Assembly: GCA_900771185.1 (NCBI GenBank)
Contig: CAAGND010000007.1
Location: 1 to 7,493, forward strand
Direction: 5' to 3'
Source of the DNA: Clostridia bacterium
GTDB taxonomy: Bacteria > Bacillota > Clostridia > Oscillospirales > Acutalibacteraceae
Length of the DNA stretch: 7,493 bases
Below, piece by piece: positions 1 to 5,354 of this stretch. A program made the position numbers and the translations under genes. The notes below the pieces were generated by a model, which did not search any database, had not been told where the DNA came from, and was given only the letters and a program-made list of their open reading frames with translations. Each line of letters begins with the position of its first letter. Position 1 is the stretch's first letter.

Positions 1-8
1 ATAACAAA

Positions 9-46
9 AATCCAACCCTTAGCCTTATAAAACTAAGGGTCGGATT
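9..46 (-). terminator. Rho-independent terminator of the GH2 gene
   Basis: An 8-bp perfect inner stem pairs ACCCTTAG (15-22) with CTAAGGGT (33-40) around a 10-nt loop. After one mismatch (14/41), five more pairs follow (9-13 with 42-46). Read on the minus strand, the hairpin is followed by a T-rich run (TTTTTGTTAT, positions 10 to 1). It lies about 60 bases past the GH2 stop codon, so it most likely ends that transcript. On the plus strand the hairpin is followed by A-rich, not T-rich, sequence, so it should act in one direction only. Confidence 0.85.
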
Positions 47-104
47 GCATAAAAGCAAAATTATTCGGAACAAACCTCGCGGCTGCATTACCCCGACCGC
101 AGTT

Positions 105-2303
105 TTATTTCTTTATCGTCTGCAGGAATCCGCCGACCATTGAGAGGATTCTTTCGTCAGTGCCGAGCTTTTCAGCTATTCCGACAAGAGTCTTGACCTT
201 TACGGGATATACTGGTTTGAGCAGAGGACTGGATACAGCCTTTGCGGCAAAGTCGCCGGCGGCATTTCTGACTATACTGTTAAGCTCCTCGCTTTGGAGA
301 ACGGCTCCGAGATTATCCTCGACAGAGAGCATGTTGGGATCGGTTTCGCCCTCGCCTGAAATGAACCAGTTGCGCACAAACGAGGAACAGCCCTCCGGCA
401 TCGAATAGTTTTCAGTGGGTTCGTTTGTGCCGATGACACTGATGGAATGTGAAATCTTTTTCCGTCCCACGCGCGCAGAAGCAGTAATTTTGTTTTCGCC
501 TTGCGCAATATCAATGTCACTGAATATAAAGACTTTATCTCCCTTGAGAGTCTGAGAGCCGCCGTTCCATTCGAGCTTTATCTCCGGACAGTTTGAGTAG
601 ACCTTTATTTCAGCCTTGCCAATCGGGCGCTGAACGTAGCGCTCTTTGGTTATATGCACAAACTTTTCGTCTGACCAGTAGGCTTTGTAGAGCCAGAAGG
701 AATCCTTCCTTGTCTTGCGGTCAAAAGTGACGAGTCCTTTGTTGTTTCTGCCGCGGACGCCGCCTTCATTGCGCTTGGCGGAGCCGAAATCGAACATGTT
801 CCAGACATATGAGCCCCAAAGCCAGTCGCGCTCATTGATGGCCTTGAGATAGCTCTCGTGGAATATCGCCTGATAATCCTCACTGTAATCGCCCTGAACA
901 GGGGAGTCGGAGTGATAGCGTGTGATGCCCTCCGCACCGTATTCCGAGAGACACAGCTTGGTTTCGGGATTTTTCATATGCCACTCATCAAGCCAGTTGT
1001 TTATCTCATCCGCAGTGCCGGCGTACCAGCCGTAGTAGTGGTTGTATCCGAGAATATCGGTGATTTTGTTCAGTGGGGATTCGATAGGGCACATGGTGAG
1101 CTGGGCGCAGGTGGTCATTCTTGTGGGATCAAGGAATTTTGCAATCTCATTAAGCCTCGTCAGGGAGGAGAAAAGTTTCTTGTTCTTGGAGCCGCCAATG
1201 GTTATTTCGTTCTCAATGCCCCAGCAGAAAATTGAGGGGCGGTTGTAGTTCTGCTTGATGAGCTCAACAAGTTGGTTCTCGGCATTCTTCTGCCTCTTGG
1301 GGCTGAATTTTGAAATCACGGGAACCTCAGCCCATACTATGAGACCTTTCTCATCACACAGGTCATAGAAAAAGCGGTTGTGCTGATAGTGAGCCAGCCT
1401 TATTGAATTGGCACCCACCTCAAGAATGAGGTCTATATCTTCAGCGTGTTCTTTCTTTGTGATGGCGTTGCCCATATTCTCTCTGTCCTGATGGCGAGAG
1501 ACACCCTGAAGCTTCAGATGTTTGCCGTTGAGGAAAAATCCCTTTTCACTGTCTATATAGAACTCGCGAAGACCTGTTCGGATATCAAGAGAATCGGTAA
1601 CTCCGTCCTCGGAAAAGATTTCACATCTTACTGTGTAGAGATATGGATTTTCGCGTCCCTGCCACAGCACGGGGTTTTCAACAGGCAGCTTGACGCAGAC
1701 TATCGGTTTGAGAGCGTATTGAGCATCTGAAACTTTTTTCCCGTCTGCATCGAGCAGCGTAAAGCGAGCCTTGTGCGAGTAGTCGGCGTTGTCGATAAGC
1801 GCCTTTATCTGTATCTCCCAGTCATCGCCGTGCTTCACCGGAGTTACGTATACGCCGTCTGAACCGTGGTCCTCCATTGAAAAATGGCATTCCTCAACCT
1901 CAATGAGATTGACGTCACGGTAAATTCCGCCGTAGAATGTGAAATCCGCCGAGGTTGGATAGACTGTTCCGTCCGGGGTGTTGTCTGCAGTTATATCTAT
2001 GCGGCAGCCGTGCTTTATGTATTTTGTAATATCAATTCTGAACGCGGAATATCCGCCCTCATGGGTGGCGACAAGCTCATTGTTGATGCGGACTTCAGCT
2101 TTTGAGTTGACACCCTCACACTCGAGGAACGTTATTTTGTCCGATGCAGGAAGCTCTTTGCTGTAAACGGCTCTGGTGCGGAGATATCCATCCGTGCCGT
2201 CTTGTCCGTCAAGAGCGTTCCACGTGTGCGGCAGATTGACGGTCTGAGTCTGACCGTCAAGAGTAAACAGCCAGCCCTCGCTGATGTTTGTTATCTTTCT
2301 CAT
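105..2303 (-). CDS. Glycoside hydrolase family 2 protein, probable beta-galactosidase
   Basis: A 732-residue retaining glycosidase of family GH2, probably cleaving terminal beta-galactosides in the cytoplasm; no signal peptide or membrane segment is visible. The order is a GH2 sugar-binding jelly-roll (about 1-137), an Ig-like GH2 domain (about 145-245), a TIM barrel (about 247-545), an Ig-like domain (about 550-625) and a helical tail (about 640-732). The expected acid/base is Glu366 in WGIENE (361-366), and the nucleophile is Glu454 in SEYGAEG (453-459). Other family landmarks are GANSIRLAHYQH (297-308) and VWNMFDFG (500-507). The N-x-K-G stretch at 520-523 aligns with the carboxylate-binding N-x-K of beta-glucuronidases, but I recall the same stretch in related beta-galactosidases, so glucuronidase activity cannot be excluded. 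The start is fixed by GGAGGT six bases upstream. It is transcribed alone, divergently from the thioredoxin and AraC-type genes. GH2 assignment is near certain; the substrate is inferred. Confidence 0.95.
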   Translation of the reverse strand: MRKITNISEGWLFTLDGQTQTVNLPHTWNALDGQDGTDGYLRTRAVYSKELPASDKITFLECEGVNSKAEVRINNELVATHEGGYSAFRIDITKYIKHGCRIDITADNTPDGTVYPTSADFTFYGGIYRDVNLIEVEECHFSMEDHGSDGVYVTPVKHGDDWEIQIKALIDNADYSHKARFTLLDADGKKVSDAQYALKPIVCVKLPVENPVLWQGRENPYLYTVRCEIFSEDGVTDSLDIRTGLREFYIDSEKGFFLNGKHLKLQGVSRHQDRENMGNAITKKEHAEDIDLILEVGANSIRLAHYQHNRFFYDLCDEKGLIVWAEVPVISKFSPKRQKNAENQLVELIKQNYNRPSIFCWGIENEITIGGSKNKKLFSSLTRLNEIAKFLDPTRMTTCAQLTMCPIESPLNKITDILGYNHYYGWYAGTADEINNWLDEWHMKNPETKLCLSEYGAEGITRYHSDSPVQGDYSEDYQAIFHESYLKAINERDWLWGSYVWNMFDFGSAKRNEGGVRGRNNKGLVTFDRKTRKDSFWLYKAYWSDEKFVHITKERYVQRPIGKAEIKVYSNCPEIKLEWNGGSQTLKGDKVFIFSDIDIAQGENKITASARVGRKKISHSISVIGTNEPTENYSMPEGCSSFVRNWFISGEGETDPNMLSVEDNLGAVLQSEELNSIVRNAAGDFAAKAVSSPLLKPVYPVKVKTLVGIAEKLGTDERILSMVGGFLQTIKK

Positions 2304-2309
2304 TTTGAG

Positions 2310-2315
2310 ACCTCC
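2310..2315 (-). promoter_or_regulatory. Ribosome binding site of the GH2 gene
   Basis: GGAGGT on the minus strand, ending six bases before the ATG at 2303. It is a near-perfect Shine-Dalgarno match and supports this start. Confidence 0.85.
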
Positions 2316-2365
2316 GGTATTTATAAGAAATATATTGTTAAACAGATATCAATTATCTATCTTTT

Positions 2366-2394
2366 ATAATACCAAAAAATAGCTTTAAAGTCAA
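2366..2394 (-). promoter_or_regulatory. Sigma-A-type promoter for the GH2 gene
   Basis: On the minus strand, TTGACT (2394-2389) and TATTAT (2371-2366) are separated by exactly 17 bases. Each hexamer differs from consensus at one position. Transcription should start near 2359, giving a leader of about 55 bases. A small inverted repeat, AGATA/TATCT (2344-2348 and 2354-2358), lies just downstream of the predicted start and could be an operator, though it is short and AT-rich. The promoter is read from sequence alone. Confidence 0.75.
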
Positions 2395-2406
2395 ATGCAA
2401 GACCTG

Positions 2407-2435
2407 AAAGCGGTTAACCGGATTCAAAGCGGTTA
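2407..2435. repeat. Direct repeat of AAAGCGGTTA with embedded palindrome, possible operator
   Basis: The 10-mer AAAGCGGTTA occurs at 2407-2416 and again at 2426-2435, 19 bases apart start to start. The first copy runs into a perfect palindrome, CGGTTAACCG (2411-2420), so the CGGTTA half-site appears twice forward and once inverted within 29 bases. The element sits between the GH2 promoter and the thioredoxin ribosome binding site. The second copy touches a possible plus-strand -10 (TATACT, 2434-2439). Exact repetition of a GC-containing word in AT-rich intergenic DNA suggests a protein-binding site. Which regulator would bind is unknown. Confidence 0.5.
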
Positions 2436-2449
2436 TACTAAATTCCGAA

Positions 2450-2458
2450 AGGAAAGGG
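2450..2458 (+). promoter_or_regulatory. Ribosome binding site that fixes the thioredoxin start
   Basis: AGGAAAGGG ends eight bases before the ATG at 2467. An in-frame ATG at 2395 would add 24 residues without homology to thioredoxins, and it abuts the -35 element of the GH2 promoter. The ATG at 2467 is therefore preferred. Confidence 0.8.
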
Positions 2459-2466
2459 TGAGAAGA

Positions 2467-2775
2467 ATGTCAGTCGTAACCGTTACAAATGAAAACTTTG
2501 AACAGGAGGTGCTCATGTCAAAAAAGCCAGTGCTGGTCGATTTCTGGGCGAGCTGGTGCGGACCCTGCCGCATGCTCTCGCCGATAATTGAGGAGATAGC
2601 GCAGGAACACAGCGACAAAAAGGTGTGCAAAATAAACGTCGATGAACAGCCAGAGCTGTCAAAAAAATTTGATGTGATGAGCATACCGACTCTTATCGTT
2701 TTCAAAAACGGCAAGGTCGCAAAGCGTGCGTCGGGCGCAAGACCCAAGCAAGCGGTTGTGGAGCTTTTTAACTGA
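2467..2775 (+). CDS. trxA: Thioredoxin
   Basis: A 102-residue single-domain cytoplasmic thioredoxin, the normal length for the family, that reduces protein disulfides using electrons usually supplied by thioredoxin reductase. The active site is W30-C31-G32-P33-C34. The buried aspartate is Asp25 in VDFWA, the cis-proline is Pro74 in SIPT, and FKNGK (79-83) forms the usual beta-hairpin. An extra cysteine, Cys54 in KVCKINVD, lies outside the active site. No thioredoxin reductase gene is adjacent; the flavoprotein at 4059-5312 has a different architecture and belongs to another operon. No convincing plus-strand promoter is visible: TATACT at 2434-2439 is a possible -10 without a good -35. No terminator follows, so transcripts may run on into the AraC-type gene 89 bases downstream. 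Confidence 0.96.
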   Translation: MSVVTVTNENFEQEVLMSKKPVLVDFWASWCGPCRMLSPIIEEIAQEHSDKKVCKINVDEQPELSKKFDVMSIPTLIVFKNGKVAKRASGARPKQAVVELFN

Positions 2776-2811
2776 AAATATTAATTTACCGGTCAAAATT
2801 TAAAAATTTCG

Positions 2812-2840
2812 TTGAATTTGAAATCTCTCTGTATTATTAT
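2812..2840 (+). promoter_or_regulatory. Sigma-A-type promoter for the AraC-family gene
   Basis: TTGAAT (2812-2817) and TATTAT (2835-2840) are spaced by 17 bases in the AT-rich gap after the thioredoxin. The predicted transcription start near 2847 would give a very short leader of about 18 bases that still contains the ribosome binding site at 2852-2857. Confidence 0.65.
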
Positions 2841-2851
2841 GAAATAAATAT

Positions 2852-2857
2852 GGAGGG
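2852..2857 (+). promoter_or_regulatory. Ribosome binding site that fixes the AraC-family start
   Basis: GGAGGG ends seven bases before the ATG at 2865. An upstream in-frame ATG at 2850 overlaps this motif itself, so it cannot be the start served by it; 2865 is the supported start. Confidence 0.85.
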
Positions 2858-2864
2858 ATTTTTT

Positions 2865-3614
2865 ATGAACAAAAATGAGCTTTGTGCTCTCCACATAGTT
2901 TCTTCAAATATCAATGCGGATTTTGAACAGCGCGAGAGCGGCGAGTTGCACATGTCCTATGCTGAGGAGACGGCGTTCTATTCGCTCCTGCAGCAGGGGA
3001 ACGTGGAGGCGGTAAAAGAGATGGTGGATAAGTATATGTCGTCGGGAATTTTTGTCGGCAGACTGTCCGATGACCCGCTTATGCAGACAAAATATTGGAC
3101 GGTTTGCTGCGTAACTCTCGCTATACGCTATGCCATTCAAGGGGGTCTTGATGAAATTATGGCATATAACCTGTCGGATGAGTATATTCGCAAAGTGGAC
3201 AAGCTCACGACACCTGAGGATATACTGGATTTTGTGCGCCATGCGGTTGTTGAGCTCACAACTCTTGTTCATAACAATCTCAGAAGCGGATGCCCCAAGC
3301 CCGTGCGCCGCTGTCTCGATTATATTGACAAGCATCTGAATGAGAAAATTTCTCTTTCAGATTTAGCGTGCGAGACAAATCTCAGCCCGGACTATCTTTC
3401 CAAATTGTTTAAGAAACATATCGGTATGGGAGTAGGCGAGTACATAACTTCAAAGAAGCTTGAAACAGCAAAGGCGATGCTGCGCCGTGATATCGACCAA
3501 AAGCTTGTAGCATATTATCTCGGTTTCTGTTCGCAGACATATTTTATCACCTGCTTTAAAAAAGCTTACGGCATAACCCCGCATAAGTATGCCTCACTCT
3601 GTGCGGATAAATAA
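2865..3614 (+). CDS. AraC-family transcriptional regulator
   Basis: A 249-residue DNA-binding regulator. The C-terminal about 100 residues form an AraC/XylS double helix-turn-helix. The first HTH covers about 163-184 (LSDLACETNLSPDYLSKLF) and the second about 211-236. The second has the family signature LGFCSQTYFITCFKKAYGITPHKY (the F-x(n)-YF-x3-FKK-x2-G-x-TP core), although VAYYLGF departs from the usual IA-x3-GF. The N-terminal about 140 residues are mostly helical, with no cupin-type sugar-binding fold visible. They resemble the helical sensor-like half seen in other Firmicute AraC-type proteins (GN/GD-x-E motif near 45-48), whose ligand I do not know. Nine cysteines (7, 81, 82, 143, 150, 169, 222, 230, 246) are many for this size. 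It has its own promoter, follows the thioredoxin, and is oriented away from the GH2 gene, a layout common for local regulators of carbohydrate genes. Its target is inferred. Confidence 0.93.
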   Translation: MNKNELCALHIVSSNINADFEQRESGELHMSYAEETAFYSLLQQGNVEAVKEMVDKYMSSGIFVGRLSDDPLMQTKYWTVCCVTLAIRYAIQGGLDEIMAYNLSDEYIRKVDKLTTPEDILDFVRHAVVELTTLVHNNLRSGCPKPVRRCLDYIDKHLNEKISLSDLACETNLSPDYLSKLFKKHIGMGVGEYITSKKLETAKAMLRRDIDQKLVAYYLGFCSQTYFITCFKKAYGITPHKYASLCADK

Positions 3615-3649
3615 TAGCAGACATGGAACTTGTGATCTGAAAGAAAAAA

Positions 3650-3681
3650 TATCCCGAAAACACATCTGTGCTTTCGGGATA
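3650..3681. terminator. Bidirectional hairpin terminator between convergent genes
   Basis: TATCCCGAAA (3650-3659) pairs perfectly with TTTCGGGATA (3672-3681), a 10-bp stem; a further CAC/GTG pairing is possible inside the loop. The plus strand continues with AATCTTTTGTTT and the minus strand with a run of T (complement of the A-rich 3641-3649). The hairpin can therefore serve both the AraC-family gene, whose stop is 36 bases before it, and the redox operon, whose last stop is 10 bases beyond it. Confidence 0.85.
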
Positions 3682-3690
3682 ATCTTTTGT

Positions 3691-4056
3691 TTATGCCTCG
3701 GGGCAGACGTTAGTTGCCACAATGTCAACGCCGGTGCCTAGAATATCCTTGCAGACAATATCACCGATTTGGACCGGAGCTTTGATTTCAAGAGTGGCAA
3801 TGTGTTTTGCACATTCCTTGATAAGCTTTTTCGGAACGGCCTGCGCCGACTTCACCGGGACAACGGGATGAATTCCGCCGCTGACCTTAACGGTAGTTGT
3901 GAGGCTCCTTGTCGGGTTGGTGCATTCTGTTCTGGCATAGGCATCGCCCCTTTTGCAGGTGTTGCCGGTGACAGAAAGCACTTCGCCGCTGTCGCTCAGC
4001 TCAACGGAAATCTGGCAGCCCATGGGGCAGGCGACACAAATAATATCTTTTACCAT
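3691..4056 (-). CDS. DUF1667 protein, probable small Fe-S subunit
   Basis: A 121-residue soluble protein of the DUF1667 family, the last gene of the three-gene redox operon. The N-terminus carries C7-V-A-C10-P-M-G-C14, followed by Cys34 in NTCKRG, giving C-x2-C-x3-C-x19-C. This resembles the [4Fe-4S] ligand pattern at the start of molybdopterin oxidoreductases, so a bound cluster is likely. Other cysteines are at 45, 82, 102 and 118. The middle (about 51-77) has the family's TTTVKVSGG and PVVPVKS stretches. No enzymatic residues or membrane segments are visible. Members of this family are known to me next to GlpA-like and pyridine-nucleotide flavoproteins in clostridial glycerol-type operons. 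The stop codon of the upstream gene is only two bases from this start, and the ribosome binding site lies inside the upstream gene, which suggests translational coupling and stoichiometric production. The biochemical role is inferred. Confidence 0.92.
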   Translation of the reverse strand: MVKDIICVACPMGCQISVELSDSGEVLSVTGNTCKRGDAYARTECTNPTRSLTTTVKVSGGIHPVVPVKSAQAVPKKLIKECAKHIATLEIKAPVQIGDIVCKDILGTGVDIVATNVCPEA

Positions 4057-4058
4057 GA

Positions 4059-5312
4059 TTAATCCTCCACCTGAATTTCTATAATGCCGTTTTCATCAAA
4101 GTTTTTCAGCATGTCGCTCTTGATGACAACGTTTTCCATCTCGCCGGGAGCAAGTCTCGGTCTCTTTTTGCTGATGAGCTCCTCGCCGTTGTATGTGACT
4201 ATTACTTTAGCGTTCTTATGCACATCACCGACTCTGAAATAGAGCTTGACATCTTCATCTCCGCCGAGAGCTATCTTCTGCGGCACGATATAGCGAACAC
4301 CGTTAATACCCTTTGTCTTGACATATTTTTTGTCAGCTTCCTTGCCGAGAATATATCTTGCGGCGCCCTCACCGGCAGTCTGGCTTTCGAGGGTAACAAA
4401 GTCAACAAGGTCGTGAACATGAAGAACATTGCCGCAGGCAAAAACTCCGGGGTGAGAAGTCTCTCTGAACTCGTTTACCACCGGACCGCCTGTTACGGGG
4501 TCAAATTCGATTCCCATGTTCTTTGAAAGCTCATTTTCGGGTATAAGTCCGACCGACAGCATCAGTGTGTCGCAGGGGACATATTCCTCTGTGCCGGGTA
4601 TCGGGCGGCGGTTTTCGTCAACCTTTGCAATGGTGACTCCCTCAAGACGCTCTTTGCCGTGGATGTCAATAACCGTGGTGCTCAGTTTCAGCGGAATATC
4701 AAAATCGTCAAGGCACTGGACGATGTTCCTTGTCAGTCCGCTTGAGTATGGCATAAGTTCGCATACCATTTTCACGTGAGCGCCTTCAAGGGTCATGCGG
4801 CGAGCCATGATGAGACCGATATCGCCGGAGCCGAGAATAACGACCTCTTTGCCGGGAATGTATCCGTCAATGTTGACATACTTCTGAGCGGTACCCGCTG
4901 AAAGAACACCTGCACAGCGTGTGCCGGCAATGTTGAGCGCTCCTCTCGGACGCTCACGGCAGCCCATTGCGAGTATAACTGCGGTGGCGGCAATTTCAAG
5001 CAGACCGTCTTTCTTGTTGACAGCAGTGACAACATTGTTATCAGAAATCGAAAGAACCATTGTGTCAGTTTTGACATCTATATCTGTTTTCTCAACAAGA
5101 TCTATAAAACGTGCCGCGTATTCGGGACCTGAAAGCTCCTCGCCGAAGTAGTGAAGACCGAACCCGGTATGTATGCACTGCTCAAGAATACCGCCGAGAG
5201 TTTCGGCGCGCTCAAGAATAATAATTTTTTCAACTCCGCACTCGCGCGCTTTCAGAGCGGCGGCCATGCCTGCGGGACCCCCGCCTATAACAGCAAGATC
5301 ATATTTAATCAT
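4059..5312 (-). CDS. NAD(P)/FAD-dependent oxidoreductase, redox operon middle subunit
   Basis: A 417-residue cytoplasmic flavoprotein of the pyridine-nucleotide disulfide oxidoreductase fold (Pyr_redox_2). The FAD dinucleotide site is GGGPAG at 10-15, with Glu34 ending the second strand to bind ribose. A second dinucleotide site, GSGDIG at 161-166, would bind NAD(P). LAMGCRERPRG (114-124) is the ATG-like motif, and GVFACGNVLHVHD (289-301) is the second FAD-contacting motif. There is no redox-active C-x2-C or C-x4-C pair, so it is not a classical thioredoxin reductase or lipoamide dehydrogenase; EQCIHTGFG (44-52) contains an isolated cysteine. The last about 75 residues form a small extra domain. 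Its length matches GlpB (about 419) but its fold features do not. The probable job is to pass electrons between the dehydrogenase encoded just upstream and NAD(P). An in-frame TGA at 5324-5322 rules out any longer ATG start. Confidence 0.93.
   Translation of the reverse strand: MIKYDLAVIGGGPAGMAAALKARECGVEKIIILERAETLGGILEQCIHTGFGLHYFGEELSGPEYAARFIDLVEKTDIDVKTDTMVLSISDNNVVTAVNKKDGLLEIAATAVILAMGCRERPRGALNIAGTRCAGVLSAGTAQKYVNIDGYIPGKEVVILGSGDIGLIMARRMTLEGAHVKMVCELMPYSSGLTRNIVQCLDDFDIPLKLSTTVIDIHGKERLEGVTIAKVDENRRPIPGTEEYVPCDTLMLSVGLIPENELSKNMGIEFDPVTGGPVVNEFRETSHPGVFACGNVLHVHDLVDFVTLESQTAGEGAARYILGKEADKKYVKTKGINGVRYIVPQKIALGGDEDVKLYFRVGDVHKNAKVIVTYNGEELISKKRPRLAPGEMENVVIKSDMLKNFDENGIIEIQVED
4063..4068 (-). 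promoter_or_regulatory. Ribosome binding site of the DUF1667 gene inside the preceding gene
   Basis: GGAGGA on the minus strand lies within the last codons of the flavoprotein gene and ends six bases before the ATG at 4056. Ribosomes finishing the upstream gene stop almost on the next start, so coupled translation is expected. Confidence 0.8.
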
Positions 5313-5324
5313 ATTGAATATTCA

Positions 5325-5343
5325 TCCTTTCATGTTGTGAAAG
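5325..5343 (-). promoter_or_regulatory. Widely spaced ribosome binding site of the flavoprotein gene, partly within a small hairpin
   Basis: AAAGGA (5330-5325) is the only Shine-Dalgarno-like motif before the ATG at 5312, but it lies 12 bases away, longer than usual. Its first bases fall in the 3' arm of a perfect 6-bp inverted repeat, CTTTCA (5343-5338) and TGAAAG (5332-5327), with a 5-base loop. The pairing could weaken initiation and lower expression of the second gene relative to the first. The stem is AT-rich, so the effect may be small. Confidence 0.45.
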
Positions 5344-5354
5344 ACGACCGAAGG

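Noticed and set aside
858..1235. Plus-strand reading frames of 125 and 68 codons inside the GH2 gene
   Set aside because: They are antisense to the conserved catalytic barrel, overlap each other, and lack initiation signals.
2341..2370. Plus-strand TATAAT at 2365-2370 as a thioredoxin promoter
   Set aside because: The -10 is perfect, but no -35 is found at 16-18 bases and the motif coincides with the minus-strand GH2 promoter, so it may simply be the mirror of an AT-rich element.
2395..2466. 24-residue N-terminal extension of the thioredoxin
   Set aside because: The extension matches no thioredoxin feature, has no ribosome binding site, and starts next to the GH2 promoter and through the repeat element; the start at 2467 has a good site and gives the normal length.
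2776..2811. AT-rich near-palindrome AAATTTAAAAATTT as a thioredoxin terminator
   Set aside because: There is no GC-containing stem and no T-run after it, so stable hairpin formation is unlikely.
2904..3335. Minus-strand reading frame of 143 codons within the AraC-family gene
   Set aside because: No ribosome binding site or recognisable domain; it overlaps a well-supported gene on the other strand.
4059..5312. Thioredoxin reductase partner for the nearby thioredoxin
   Set aside because: The protein lacks the redox-active C-x2-C of TrxB, is about 100 residues longer, and is encoded within a different operon on the opposite strand.
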